A stretch of 64,000 nucleotides of DNA from Clostridium_AW malenominatum (GCF_039521365.1 NZ_BAAACF010000001.1:558001-622000); one strand, 5' to 3'; shown: positions 1 to 9,288, counted from the first letter of the stretch. Program-made: numbers and translations. Notes: generated by a model from the sequence alone, not told the origin.

Positions 1-602
1 CCTATACCATGAGCAGGGCCTCCTAAAGGTATTGTGTTCATATAAGCTTCTAAAATTTGTTCTTTAGATAATACATCATCAAGCTGCAATGCTAAATATA
101 TTTCTTGTACTTTTCTTTTTATTTTAACTTCATTTGATAGCATAGTGTTTCTTACAAGCTGTTGAGTAATAGTGGATGCACCTTGCAATTTATTACTTCC
201 ACTTAGCTTATTCAAAACGTTTCTTACGGTAACTCCAAAAAGTCTTTTTATGTCTATACCATTGTGAGTTTTAAATCTTTCATCCTCAATACTTATAAAG
301 GCATTTACTAAATTATTAGGTACATCTTTATAAGAAACCAAGGTTCTACTAGTATCAGACACAACGGTATCCATAAGTTTTTCTTTATCATCAAATATAA
401 CAGAGGGCTCGTTTAAACTTAATACCTTATTTACATCCAAAGGGGGAGCGGTTTTTATCATTGCAAGACCTACTCCAAGGAGTGCTACAGATGCAAACAA
501 AAATACTAAAAACAAGCTTATTATAGTAGTTTTTATAATTTTACGTCGGTTTTTCTTTTTCTTTTTACCTGCCTTCGCTTTATTGTTATTATTATTATTC
601 AT
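1..602 (-). CDS. Class A penicillin-binding protein (PBP1A-like), N-terminal part
   Basis: This is a bifunctional peptidoglycan glycosyltransferase/transpeptidase cut by the left window edge. About 200 residues are visible. The N-terminus is an Asn run and a Lys/Arg-rich cytoplasmic tail (residues ~1-22), followed by one membrane anchor (~23-48) and the start of a GT51 glycosyltransferase domain. GT51 motifs are present in order: IEDERF with the catalytic Glu followed by HNGID, then GASTITQQLVRN, then RKVQEIYLA, then EAYMNTIPLGG. The ATG at 602-600 is preceded by a strong AGGAGGA (613-608 region), so the start is well supported. The transpeptidase domain lies outside the window. The enzyme acts on the outer face of the membrane on lipid II. 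The family call is firm; the paralogue (PonA or a sporulation-specific PBP) cannot be decided. Confidence 0.93.
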   Translation of the reverse strand, partial: MNNNNNNKAKAGKKKKKNRRKIIKTTIISLFLVFLFASVALLGVGLAMIKTAPPLDVNKVLSLNEPSVIFDDKEKLMDTVVSDTSRTLVSYKDVPNNLVNAFISIEDERFKTHNGIDIKRLFGVTVRNVLNKLSGSNKLQGASTITQQLVRNTMLSNEVKIKRKVQEIYLALQLDDVLSKEQILEAYMNTIPLGGPAHGI

Positions 603-799
603 AGTTATCCTCCTGAATATGAAAAAATGAAAAGGTCAATTTCTTTATTATTATAACATAAAATAGAGTTTTAATAAAATAGTTATAACAATATGTAATG
701 TTTGGGAGATTCCGTTGAAATAAGAGCTTAAAGAATATTTTAATATGAGAATATTTCTTAGGAATCATAAATATATGTAATTAAACAGGTTTAAGAGGA

Positions 800-1474
800 G
801 TGAGGAATATTAAAAGGGTAAGAGCTAAATATATAATTTTTTTTGTAATATCTTTTACGATTATATCCTTTGCAGTTTTTATATATGTTTTTGATAGTAT
901 AATAACTCCAATTGTATTAAATGTAGCAGACGGAGAAATGAGGGGAAAGGTAATTGACACTATAAATAGTACTACAATTAAAGTATGCTCCGATAATTTT
1001 AAATATGAAGATATAATAAATATAGAAAAAGATAATGAGGGCAATATATCATTAGTGAAAGCAGATACTTTGAAAATGAACAAGGTAGCTTGTGATGTTG
1101 CCATTGAATCACAAAAGGAATTAAGGGAAATAGGAATGATAGGAATAAAAATTCCATCAGGATTTGTATTTAAAAACAATTTACTTTCATATTTTGGACC
1201 GGATTTTACTGTGAAAATGAGACCTATAGGGTATATAGAAACAAAGTATAGTTCAGATTTTGAAAGTGCTGGAATAAATCAAACTAGGCATAAAATATAT
1301 ATAAAGGTTAGGAGCAACTTAAGAATAATGATGCCTGTAAGAAGTAAGGATGTGGAGGTATATAGTGAAATACCTATATCTGAAACTATTATTGTAGGAA
1401 AAGTTCCTCAAACAGCTATAGATTTGGGAATTGATAATGCAGGATTTAGACTAAAAGCAATAGAAGGCGATTAA
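800..1474 (+). CDS. yunB: Sporulation protein YunB family
   Basis: The 224-residue product has one N-terminal membrane segment (residues ~10-32) and a soluble domain with the YunB-family feel: MIGIKIPSG, a PDFTVKMRPIG stretch and a C-terminal SEIPISETIIVG stretch. In Bacillus subtilis yunB is expressed in the mother cell and contributes to normal spore formation; its biochemistry is unknown. The GTG start at 800 is the only initiator between the upstream in-frame stop and the membrane segment. Its purine-rich AAGAGGA touches the start codon, which is unusually close, so initiation may be weak or a non-standard codon just downstream may be used. Next to a class A PBP gene, the context fits a cell-envelope or sporulation role. 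Family assignment is from sequence resemblance only. Confidence 0.78.
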   Translation: MRNIKRVRAKYIIFFVISFTIISFAVFIYVFDSIITPIVLNVADGEMRGKVIDTINSTTIKVCSDNFKYEDIINIEKDNEGNISLVKADTLKMNKVACDVAIESQKELREIGMIGIKIPSGFVFKNNLLSYFGPDFTVKMRPIGYIETKYSSDFESAGINQTRHKIYIKVRSNLRIMMPVRSKDVEVYSEIPISETIIVGKVPQTAIDLGIDNAGFRLKAIEGD

Positions 1475-1500
1475 CTTTTAAAGGTTAATTGCCTTCTAAA
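1461..1500. terminator. Intrinsic terminator between converging yunB and hpt
   Basis: A 15-bp stem with one G·U-type position (1461-1475 pairs with 1484-1498) and an 8-nt loop overlaps the yunB stop codon. It is followed by an AT-rich tract on the plus strand and preceded by A/T on the other side, so it could serve both converging genes. Confidence 0.7.
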
Positions 1501-1506
1501 TTTTCT

Positions 1507-2034
1507 TTATTTATCTTCCCAGTTAAAAACATAAGGAATATTTCTGTAATAATCTCCATAGTTTAATCCATAGCCAACTACAAAAACATCTGGTATTTCG
1601 AAGCAGCAATAGTCAGGAGAAATAGAGGCAACTCTTCTTTCAGGCTTATCTAAAAGTACACAAGACTTTACAGAAGAAGCTCCTAAGCTTTTAACATGAT
1701 TAATTACATGTTCCATAGTTATACCTGTATCTACAATATCGTCAACCACTAATACATCTAATCCTTCTACATTGTCAGGAATATCATTTACTATATTAAC
1801 TTGGCCGCTAGAGTTTTCTAAGTGACCATAGCTAGAAGTTGTCATAAAACCTATTTGAGTTGGAATAGTTATAGCTCTTACCAAATCCGCAGTAAAAATA
1901 AAGCTTCCTCTTAATAGAGAAAGAACGTATAATTTCTTACCTTTATAATCCTCTGAAATTACTTTACCCATATCTTTGATTCTCGCGTTTATTTCCTCTG
2001 TAGAAATTAATATGTTTTCTTTTTTATCTTCCAT
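1507..2034 (-). CDS. hpt: Hypoxanthine phosphoribosyltransferase
   Basis: This cytoplasmic 175-residue salvage enzyme transfers the phosphoribosyl group of PRPP to hypoxanthine (and usually guanine) to give IMP or GMP. The PRPP-binding loop LVVDDIVDTGITM is at residues ~95-107. The flexible-loop region TTSSYG (~65-70) and the C-terminal DVFVVGYGLNY segment that contacts the purine are also present. Length is normal for the family. AGGTCT upstream of the ATG is a modest ribosome binding site. The gene stands alone on the minus strand and converges with yunB. It complements the de novo purine operon about 7 kb downstream. Confidence 0.96.
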   Translation of the reverse strand: MEDKKENILISTEEINARIKDMGKVISEDYKGKKLYVLSLLRGSFIFTADLVRAITIPTQIGFMTTSSYGHLENSSGQVNIVNDIPDNVEGLDVLVVDDIVDTGITMEHVINHVKSLGASSVKSCVLLDKPERRVASISPDYCCFEIPDVFVVGYGLNYGDYYRNIPYVFNWEDK

Positions 2035-2105
2035 ATTAGACCTCCATCTAACAAATCTTTATGTTATTTTCAATATTGTTTTTATAGTATAAAATAATAG
2101 GAAGG

Positions 2106-2136
2106 TTGTCAAGGAGTTAGTGGATTATATTATAAT
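2106..2136 (+). promoter_or_regulatory. Possible promoter of hflX
   Basis: TTGTCA at 2106-2111 and TATAAT at 2131-2136 are separated by 19 bp, longer than ideal. A second TATAAT at 2153-2158 lacks a clear -35. Both lie between the divergent hpt and hflX genes. Confidence 0.35.
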
Positions 2137-2193
2137 GCAAAGGCTTTTGTAGTATAATAATCATATGGTGGAAGTTGAATAGGAGATGATGAT

Positions 2194-3972
2194 ATGATAA
2201 AAGGTAATGTTGATGGAGTAAAGAATATTTTTCTAGAAAGACTAGAAAGTTTATATGATTTTAAAATACCTAAAGATGAAGTTTTTAATTATGAGTTAAT
2301 GTATGAAATTTCGGAAGTAACTCGTGAACTGGAAAGAGAAGTAAGCGTTGCTATTGATAGAAAAGGTAATGTTATTAGTATTGCTCTAGGGGATAGCACT
2401 TCTGTGGAAATGCCTATGATTGATATTAAAGAAAAAAGACTATCTGGTATAAGGGTGATCCATACTCATCCTAATGGTAATTCTAGATTATCAGCTTTAG
2501 ATACCTCTGCTCTAATAAAACTAAAATTAGATTGTATTGTAGCAATAGGAGTAGATTCTTTTGGCACTACAGATATAACCTTTGGATTTTGCAACATAGA
2601 AAACAATGTTTTAACTTATGAAATGACAAAGAAATATTCACCAGAGGAAGCTATAGAATTTGATTTATTAGACAAAATAAAGTACATAGAAGAAATACTA
2701 GAAGTAAATAATATAGAAGAAGATGAAAGTGAAAGAGCTATTTTAGTTGGAGTTGAAACAGAGGAAAGTCTAGAGGAATTAGAGGAGTTGGCAAAGGCTT
2801 GTAATGTAGTTGTGGTAGATAAAATTTTGCAAAAGAGAATTAAAATTGACTCCGCCTTTTATGTGGGAAAAGGAAAGGTAGAAGAAATTGCTATGTTACG
2901 CCAAGCTAGAGCTGCGAACTTAGTAATATTTGACGATGAGTTAAGTTCCTCTCAAGTTAGAAATTTAGAGGATTTTATTGGAGTAAAGGTAATAGATAGA
3001 ACTACTTTAATACTAGAGATATTTGCAAAGAGGGCAAAGAGTAAGGATGGTAAAATTCAAGTTGAGCTAGCTCAATTAAAGTATAGACTTCCTAGATTAA
3101 TGGGACTTGGGACTGTTCTTTCAAGAATGGGAGGAGGAATAGGAACTAAAGGACCAGGAGAGAAGAAGCTAGAAACAGACAGAAGACATATAAAAGAAAG
3201 AATATATGATTTATCAAAAGAGCTGGAGAAAGCAAAAAAAGTTAGAGAAACTCAAAGGGAAAGTAGAAGCGAAATTCCTAACATTTCTCTTGTGGGGTAT
3301 ACTAATACAGGAAAGTCTACATTAAGAAATCTTATTTATAGTATGTTTCCAGCAAAAGAAGGAGCTCAAAAGGAAAAAGTTTTTGAAGCAAATATGCTTT
3401 TTGCAACCTTAGATACTACTACTAGAGCTATATTATTGTCAGATAACAGAGTAGCTACCCTTACAGATACCGTTGGATTTATAAGAAAACTTCCTCATGA
3501 TTTAGTAGAAGCCTTTAAGTCCACATTAGAAGAAGTAATTTATGCAGATTTGCTCTTACACGTTATAGATATTTCATTAGAAAACTATGAAGAGCAAATA
3601 GAAGCGGTGAATAAAGTTTTAGAAGAGATAGAGGCTTTAAATAAAGAGACTTTATTAGTATTAAATAAGGTAGATAAGGTTAGTGAAGAGAAATTAACAG
3701 AAATAAGAGAAAAGTTCCAGGGAAAAAATTATATAGAGATTTCAGCAAAAGAGAGCATAAATATTAATGAATTAATTAAAAATATAGAAGATAAACTTCC
3801 AAATAAATTAACTAAGGTAGAGTACTTAATACCATATACGGATGGAGCAACAGTATCTTATCTTCATAACAATGCTAGAATAAACTTTGAAGAATATAGA
3901 GAAGAAGGTACTTACATAAATGCTGAAGTTAATGAAAAAACTTACAATAAATGTAAAAACTATCTAGTTTAG
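2194..3972 (+). CDS. hflX: GTPase HflX with an N-terminal JAMM-like extension
   Basis: HflX is a ribosome-associated GTPase that splits stalled or hibernating 70S particles. The 592-residue product is longer than the usual 360-430 residues. Residues ~1-175 form an extra domain containing H90-T-H92-P...S100-A-L-D103, which fits the JAMM metal-site pattern HxH-x7-SxxD. The HflX N-domain follows (~183-290, including YVGKGKVEE), then the linker GTKGPGEKKLE and a coiled coil (~315-360). The G domain has G1 GYTNTGKST (368-376), the DTVGF switch II segment and NKVD. A C-terminal subdomain ends the protein. The start ATG has a GGAGATGA site. HflX identity is sure; whether the extension binds metal or has peptidase activity is unknown. 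Confidence 0.93.
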   Translation: MIKGNVDGVKNIFLERLESLYDFKIPKDEVFNYELMYEISEVTRELEREVSVAIDRKGNVISIALGDSTSVEMPMIDIKEKRLSGIRVIHTHPNGNSRLSALDTSALIKLKLDCIVAIGVDSFGTTDITFGFCNIENNVLTYEMTKKYSPEEAIEFDLLDKIKYIEEILEVNNIEEDESERAILVGVETEESLEELEELAKACNVVVVDKILQKRIKIDSAFYVGKGKVEEIAMLRQARAANLVIFDDELSSSQVRNLEDFIGVKVIDRTTLILEIFAKRAKSKDGKIQVELAQLKYRLPRLMGLGTVLSRMGGGIGTKGPGEKKLETDRRHIKERIYDLSKELEKAKKVRETQRESRSEIPNISLVGYTNTGKSTLRNLIYSMFPAKEGAQKEKVFEANMLFATLDTTTRAILLSDNRVATLTDTVGFIRKLPHDLVEAFKSTLEEVIYADLLLHVIDISLENYEEQIEAVNKVLEEIEALNKETLLVLNKVDKVSEEKLTEIREKFQGKNYIEISAKESININELIKNIEDKLPNKLTKVEYLIPYTDGATVSYLHNNARINFEEYREEGTYINAEVNEKTYNKCKNYLV

Positions 3973-3996
3973 AATATTAATATTTTAATATATGGT

Positions 3997-4024
3997 TTTA
4001 CAATCATAATAAGTATGGTAAAAT
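3997..4024 (+). promoter_or_regulatory. Probable promoter of the rubredoxin gene
   Basis: TTTACA (3997-4002) and TAAAAT (4019-4024) are 16 bp apart and lie 36 bp ahead of the rubredoxin ATG. The gene has its own terminator, so it appears to be a monocistronic unit. Confidence 0.45.
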
Positions 4025-4059
4025 TATTATACTAATATTATACATAGGAGGTAGAAATT

Positions 4060-4221
4060 ATGGATAAGTATGTTTGTACAGTATGTGGATATGTTTATGA
4101 CCCAGCTATAGGAGATCCAGATAACGGAGTAGCCGCTGGCACATCTTTCGAAGCAGTACAAGGAGATTGGGTATGCCCACTATGTGGAGTAGGAAAAGAA
4201 GATTTCGAAAAAGAAGCATAA
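4060..4221 (+). CDS. Rubredoxin
   Basis: This 53-residue electron carrier has a single Fe bound by four Cys. The ligands are seen as CTVCGY (Cys6, Cys9) and CPLCG (Cys39, Cys42), with the conserved aromatic and acidic spacing of rubredoxins (YDP, GDW). In anaerobes it passes electrons to rubrerythrin, superoxide reductase or flavodiiron proteins for oxygen and peroxide defence. A perfect TAGGAGGT site precedes the ATG. Codon use is biased to A/T-ending codons as in highly expressed clostridial genes. It is a stand-alone gene with its own promoter-like boxes and a strong terminator. Confidence 0.97.
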   Translation: MDKYVCTVCGYVYDPAIGDPDNGVAAGTSFEAVQGDWVCPLCGVGKEDFEKEA

Positions 4222-4251
4222 AAAAAGGATGGTTGAACCATCCTTTTTTTA
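4222..4251 (+). terminator. Intrinsic terminator of rubredoxin
   Basis: GGATGG and CCATCC pair around a TTGAA loop. The stem is extended by A/T pairs and followed by a run of seven T. The A-run on the 5' side gives it potential in both directions. Confidence 0.9.
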
Positions 4252-4489
4252 TTTTTGCAAGTTATTCTTGTAATCCGTTTCAATATTAATTTTGATATTA
4301 TTTTAACTAAATGAAAAATCCTTATAAAAGCTTATTTCTTGGAGAAAATAATAATAAAAATAACAATGAATTTATGAAAAATGAAATTGAAAAAAAAATT
4401 ACTTTCATATATAATGGCTATATGGAACTTTAAACGTATATATAATAGTAAATATTAATTTATTAGTAAAAATTAAAGGGGCTGAAAAT

Positions 4490-7400
4490 ATGGTAAATAA
4501 ATTTAAAAGAGTTCTTGTAGCAAATAGAGGGGAAATAGCAATAAGAGTATTTAGAGCCTGTCAAGAATTAGGCATAAGAACCGTAGCTATTTATTCAAAT
4601 GAAGATAAATGCAGTCTTTTCAGAACGAAGGCTGATGAATCTTATCAAATTGGTAAAAATAAAGGGCCTGTAGAGGCCTATTTAAGCATAGACGAAATTA
4701 TAAGCTTAGCAATTAAAAAGGGAGTAGATGCTATACATCCAGGTTATGGATTCTTATCTGAAAACCCTGAGTTTGCAAAAAAGTGCGCTGAAGCTGGCAT
4801 TGAGTTTATAGGGCCAACTGCAGAAATGATGGAGTATTTGGGAGATAAAATCAACTCAAAAATTATTGCTAAAAAAGTAGGTGTTCCTACAATCCCTGGA
4901 GTTAATAGATCTATAGCTACCGAAGAGGAGGCATTGGACATAGCAAAGCTTTGTGGCTATCCTGTTATGATTAAGGCTTCAGCTGGTGGTGGTGGTAGAG
5001 GTATGAGAATTGCAAGGGATGAAGAGGATTTAATTAACACCTTTAGAAGTGCAAAAGAAGAAGCAAAAAAAGCTTTCGGAATAGATAGTTTGTTTATAGA
5101 AAAATATTTAGAGGGACCTAAGCATATAGAGGTACAGGTTTTAGGTGATAAGCAGGGAAATTTAGTACATCTGCATGAAAGAGATTGTTCAATCCAAAGA
5201 AGACACCAAAAGGTTATTGAATTTGCACCAGCTTTTTCAATACCAGAGGAAAAAAGAAGGGTAATTTGTGAAGATGCCTTGAAAATAGCTAAAGCAGTGG
5301 GATATGTAAATGCTGGAACTGTAGAGTTTTTAGTAGATAAGTATGGAAATCACTATTTTATAGAAATGAACCCAAGGGTGCAAGTAGAGCATACTATAAC
5401 TGAAATGATAACAGGTATAGATATTGTCCAGAGCCAAATACTTATAGCTCAAGGATATTCATTAGACTGTGAAGAGATCGGGATAAAATCTCAAAGCGAT
5501 ATACAAACTAGAGGATACGCCATACAATGTAGAATTACTACAGAGGATCCTATGAATAACTTTGCTCCGGACACTGGAAGAATAGATGTTTACAGATCTG
5601 GTTCTGGATTTGGTATAAGACTTGATGGAGGAAGTGGATTTACTGGTGCTATCATCAGCCCTTATTATGATAGTCTTTTAGTAAAAACTACAGCTTGGTC
5701 TAGAAGTTTTTATGATTCAGCAAGAAAAGCTATTAGATCTATTAAAGAATTAACGGTTTCTGGGGTAAAAACCAACGTAGACTTCATTATAAATGTGTTA
5801 AACCATCCAACATTTTTAGATGGAGAGTGTACCACAACCTTCATAGTTGACAACCCAGAATTGTTTGAAATATCTCCTAAGGCTGATAAAGAACTAAGGC
5901 TTTTAAAGTATATAGGAGAAAAAGTAGTTAACGATACCCATGGTAACAAGTCAAGCTTTGACGTCCCAGTGGTTCCCAAACTGACCTTAGATTCTCCTTT
6001 AAGTGGGACTAAGCAAATACTTCAGGAAGAAGGAGCAGAAGGATTAGTTAACTGGATTAAAAATCAAAAGAAATTACTTATAACAGATACAACTATGAGA
6101 GATGCTCATCAATCCTTAATGGCAACTAGGATGAGAACTAAGGATATGGTTAAAATATCAAAGGCTCAATCCATACTAGCAAAGGATTTATTTTCTATGG
6201 AGATGTGGGGGGGAGCTACTTTTGATGTAGCTTATAGATTCTTAAAGGAAGACCCATGGGAAAGGTTAGAAAAAATTAGAGAAAAAGTTCCTAATATACT
6301 TCTTCAAATGCTTATTAGAGGATCAAATGGTGTTGGATATAAAAATTATCCTGACAATGTAATAAGAAGCTTCATAAGAGAGGCGGCCAGCTCAGGAGTA
6401 GATATGTTTAGAGTCTTTGATTCTTTAAACTGGATTAGAGGAATGGAAGTTGCCATAGATGAAGTGCTAAAGGCTGGCAAGGTAGTTGAAGGATGCATTT
6501 GCTATACTGGAGATATATTAGATAGTTCAAGGGATAAATATTCTCTTCAATATTATATAAATAAGGCTAAAGAAATTGAGAAAGCAGGAGTTCATATTCT
6601 TGCTATAAAAGATATGTCTGCACTATTAAAACCTTATGCAGCAGCAAAATTGATTAAAGCTCTTAAAGAAGAGATATCAATTCCAATACATCTTCATACC
6701 CATGATACTACTGGTAATGGAGTAGCTACCATATTAATGGCAGCGGATGCGGGAGTGGATATAGTGGATACTGCTTTTAGTAGTATGGCAGGATTAACAA
6801 GTCAGCCAGCATTAAATTCCCTAGTAGCAGCCCTAGAAAATACTGAAAGAGATACAGGGTTAAAACTAGATAACCTTCAAAAGATATCTGATTATTGGGG
6901 AGCAGTAAGACCGGTTTATGCGCAGTTTGAATCGGATTTAAAATCAGGATCGGCGGAAATTTATAAGTATGAAATTCCTGGAGGGCAATATTCAAATTTG
7001 AAACCCCAAATAGAGAGCTTCGGACTAGGTTATAGATTTAATGAGATTAAGGAAATGTATAGAAAAGTAAACTATATGTTAGGGGATATAGTGAAGGTTA
7101 CTCCATCCTCTAAGATGGTAGGGGACTTAGCAATATTCATGGTGAAAAATGACTTAACTCCTGATAATATATATGAAAAGGCTTATGGCATGGCGTTCCC
7201 AGATTCAGTGGTAGCTTATTTTAAGGGGATGATGGGTCAGCCTGAGGGTGGATTCCCAGAAGATTTGCAAAGATTAGTGCTAAAGGGAGAAGATCCTATA
7301 AATGTGAGACCAGGTGAATTGCTTCCTGATGAAGATTTCTTAAAAATCAAACAACACCTTAAGGATAATTATAATAAAGAAGCTACAGATAAGGAAATAT

Positions 7401-7933
7401 TAAGTTATGCTCTTTATCCAGAGGTTTATGAGGATTATTTAAAGTATTTAGATAAGTACGGAAATCTAAGTCACATGGGTAGTGATGTATTCTTTCATGG
7501 ACTAGGAGAAGGAGAAACCAGTGAAATAGAAATTGGTGAAGGTAAAAAACTTATTGTAAAGCTATTACAAATAGGTAAACTAAGCAACACAGGTAAGAGA
7601 ACCTTAGTATTTGAGGTTAATGGAAATAGAAGAGAAATAGAGGTAGAGGAAAAATCTAGTAAAATGTCTGCTTTGAAAGAAGAGAAAACTATCGAGTTTG
7701 TAAATAAAAAGGATAAACTACAAATTGGAGCTAGCATTCCTGGAACCATCGTAAAACTTTTAATTAAAGAGGGAGATATGCTAAAGGAAGGGCAAAATAT
7801 AGCTGTAGTTGAAGCTATGAAAATGGAAACAAATATAGTGGCTTCTACAGCAGGAAAAGTCGAGAGAATTTATGTAAAGGAAGGTCAAATTGTAAAAGCT
7901 TCTCAGCTTATAGTAAAATTATCATCAATATAA
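4490..7933 (+). CDS. pyc: Pyruvate carboxylase
   Basis: The single 1147-residue chain carboxylates pyruvate to oxaloacetate using ATP, bicarbonate and biotin, an anaplerotic cytoplasmic step. Domains in order: biotin carboxylase (residues ~1-455, with NRGEIAIR and the ATP-grasp glycine loop GGGGRGM), a carboxyltransferase TIM barrel (~530-800, beginning TDTTMRDAHQS and carrying the HLHTHDTTGNG metal site), the central allosteric linker region, and a C-terminal biotinyl domain with AMKM, where Lys1111 is the expected biotin site. Length matches the usual 1140-1180 residues. AAAGGGG lies ahead of the ATG. The gene is monocistronic with a strong hairpin behind it. Acetyl-CoA activation is typical of the family but not shown by sequence. 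Confidence 0.97.
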   Translation: MVNKFKRVLVANRGEIAIRVFRACQELGIRTVAIYSNEDKCSLFRTKADESYQIGKNKGPVEAYLSIDEIISLAIKKGVDAIHPGYGFLSENPEFAKKCAEAGIEFIGPTAEMMEYLGDKINSKIIAKKVGVPTIPGVNRSIATEEEALDIAKLCGYPVMIKASAGGGGRGMRIARDEEDLINTFRSAKEEAKKAFGIDSLFIEKYLEGPKHIEVQVLGDKQGNLVHLHERDCSIQRRHQKVIEFAPAFSIPEEKRRVICEDALKIAKAVGYVNAGTVEFLVDKYGNHYFIEMNPRVQVEHTITEMITGIDIVQSQILIAQGYSLDCEEIGIKSQSDIQTRGYAIQCRITTEDPMNNFAPDTGRIDVYRSGSGFGIRLDGGSGFTGAIISPYYDSLLVKTTAWSRSFYDSARKAIRSIKELTVSGVKTNVDFIINVLNHPTFLDGECTTTFIVDNPELFEISPKADKELRLLKYIGEKVVNDTHGNKSSFDVPVVPKLTLDSPLSGTKQILQEEGAEGLVNWIKNQKKLLITDTTMRDAHQSLMATRMRTKDMVKISKAQSILAKDLFSMEMWGGATFDVAYRFLKEDPWERLEKIREKVPNILLQMLIRGSNGVGYKNYPDNVIRSFIREAASSGVDMFRVFDSLNWIRGMEVAIDEVLKAGKVVEGCICYTGDILDSSRDKYSLQYYINKAKEIEKAGVHILAIKDMSALLKPYAAAKLIKALKEEISIPIHLHTHDTTGNGVATILMAADAGVDIVDTAFSSMAGLTSQPALNSLVAALENTERDTGLKLDNLQKISDYWGAVRPVYAQFESDLKSGSAEIYKYEIPGGQYSNLKPQIESFGLGYRFNEIKEMYRKVNYMLGDIVKVTPSSKMVGDLAIFMVKNDLTPDNIYEKAYGMAFPDSVVAYFKGMMGQPEGGFPEDLQRLVLKGEDPINVRPGELLPDEDFLKIKQHLKDNYNKEATDKEILSYALYPEVYEDYLKYLDKYGNLSHMGSDVFFHGLGEGETSEIEIGEGKKLIVKLLQIGKLSNTGKRTLVFEVNGNRREIEVEEKSSKMSALKEEKTIEFVNKKDKLQIGASIPGTIVKLLIKEGDMLKEGQNIAVVEAMKMETNIVASTAGKVERIYVKEGQIVKASQLIVKLSSI

Positions 7934-7940
7934 TATTTTT

Positions 7941-7977
7941 AGAGCTAGCAGTATATAATAATGCTAGCTCTATTTTT
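7941..7977 (+). terminator. Intrinsic terminator of pyc
   Basis: A perfect 10-bp stem (7941-7950 with 7962-7971) and an 11-nt AT loop are followed by ATTTTT. Confidence 0.85.
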
Positions 7978-8006
7978 CATTAATGCTCAAAAAGGAGTAG
8001 ATAGAT

Positions 8007-8225
8007 ATGATAGTATGTCCTATTTGTAATGAGGTGGATATGATAACTTATAAATGTAACGAGTGTAATGGAGAGATGGTAGATAAAGGAAGAGTTCAAG
8101 AGTTTATGGATCCTTATGGTCCCCAACATCCAGTAGTTGATACAGAGGGAAATTGTCTACATCTCTTTGAATGCTTAAATTGTAGAAAATTAGAAAGAAA
8201 AAACATTAAAAAAGTAAGTGTATAA
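8007..8225 (+). CDS. Small zinc-ribbon protein of unknown function
   Basis: This 72-residue protein has two N-terminal CxxC knuckles (CPIC at residues ~4-7 and CNEC at ~17-20) and a later CLNC (~57-60), with a further single Cys at ~50. It therefore probably folds around one or two zinc ions. The AAAGGAG site 8 bp before the ATG is strong, so it is very likely translated. No enzymatic motif is visible, and neighbours (pyc, a nucleotidyltransferase) give no clear hint. Zinc ribbons of this type often contact nucleic acid or protein partners, but no function should be assigned. Confidence 0.75.
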   Translation: MIVCPICNEVDMITYKCNECNGEMVDKGRVQEFMDPYGPQHPVVDTEGNCLHLFECLNCRKLERKNIKKVSV

Positions 8226-8351
8226 TGAAAAGTTGCATTAAATGAAGGAAAAAATTCATTTTTTCTGAAAAGGTATTGTATATGCAGTGGCTAATATTAT
8301 ATAATAGAATTTAATTTAGGTGGCATTAATAAAATATTAGGGGGGACAAAT

Positions 8352-9248
8352 ATGGAGAAAACCATAGTACAATATCAAAAGGCTTTTAATGGTCTTGTGG
8401 AAAAATTGAAGGGGAATAGCTCAATTTTAGCCGTTATGGTTTTTGGATCAGTGGTTACTGGGGATTTGTGGGATGAGTCAGACATAGATTTATTCGTAAT
8501 TACAAAAGAAAAGATGTCTAGCATCAGAAACATATATACAGAGGAAAAGGGAGTACCTGTGCATATAAAGCTAATGAGCAAGTCTAAACTTATTCAAATG
8601 TACGATGAGGATTTGAAAGGAGGATATATGCATAGAATATTTGCCTCTTCTAGGTTGGTTTTTTCTAGAGACCAAGAAATAACTCATACCTATGATAATG
8701 GAAGATATTACCCAGATGTAGATAGAGAAAGATGGAATATGGTATATTTGGGAAATTTATTAAAAAGTATAGGTGTATGTAAAAAATATCTATATAATAA
8801 TGGAGTATATACTGCGTATTCTTCCGCTATTAAAACTGCAGAGGAGTATGCAAAATTGTATGTAAACTCTGTAGGATATATGATAAGTAAAGACGCTATG
8901 ATAATGGCTGTTAACTTAAATGATAAGTTTAAAGAAAAGGTAGATAATTTATTTTTTAATAAGGAAAAAGTAGATACTTCTATTGAGGACTTAATAAAAT
9001 ATGTAGAGGAAAATATTGATTTGAATTTAAAAAATTTAACTTCTATACTGCTAGAATATATAAAGGAAAAAGATGCCTTAGTAAGTGGTGAAGATATTAA
9101 GAAATCTACATTATTCAATAACTTTGACATACATATTGAGGCAATATTAGAGAAATTATGTGAAAAGGGTATATTGAAAAAGGATACTAGAGATTATAAA
9201 ACTCTAGACGGAAAGGTTTTATTCAAAGAAAATGTATATTTTCTTTAA
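8352..9248 (+). CDS. Nucleotidyltransferase-domain protein
   Basis: The 298-residue product starts with a minimal nucleotidyltransferase fold. VFGSVVTGD at residues ~32-40 followed by ESDIDLFV (~45-52) matches the GS-x-n-DxD signature that binds Mg and NTP. A mixed helical region follows (~110-230). A C-terminal segment (~235-298) resembles a winged helix, ending in a DTRDYKTLDGKVLFK hairpin. Related proteins include aminoglycoside adenylyltransferase-like and toxin/antitoxin MNT-type enzymes, but the substrate cannot be read from sequence. AGGGGGG precedes the ATG. It stands alone between pyc and the purine operon, with its own terminator. Confidence 0.8.
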   Translation: MEKTIVQYQKAFNGLVEKLKGNSSILAVMVFGSVVTGDLWDESDIDLFVITKEKMSSIRNIYTEEKGVPVHIKLMSKSKLIQMYDEDLKGGYMHRIFASSRLVFSRDQEITHTYDNGRYYPDVDRERWNMVYLGNLLKSIGVCKKYLYNNGVYTAYSSAIKTAEEYAKLYVNSVGYMISKDAMIMAVNLNDKFKEKVDNLFFNKEKVDTSIEDLIKYVEENIDLNLKNLTSILLEYIKEKDALVSGEDIKKSTLFNNFDIHIEAILEKLCEKGILKKDTRDYKTLDGKVLFKENVYFL

Positions 9249-9253
9249 TGATG

Positions 9254-9288
9254 AAAAGCTATCTTAGAAATAAGGTAGCTTTTTATTA
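9254..9288 (+). terminator. Intrinsic terminator of the nucleotidyltransferase gene
   Basis: A 13-bp stem with one wobble (9254-9266 with 9271-9283) and a GAAA tetraloop (9267-9270) is followed by T residues. Confidence 0.85.

Noticed and set aside
749..773. Possible sigma-E promoter (GAATATT and CATAAATA) before yunB
   Set aside because: The boxes are only 10 bp apart, whereas sigma-E promoters need about 14-16 bp.
4095..4283. 62-residue minus-strand ORF opposite rubredoxin
   Set aside because: It is antisense to a clear rubredoxin gene, runs through its terminator and has no ribosome binding site.
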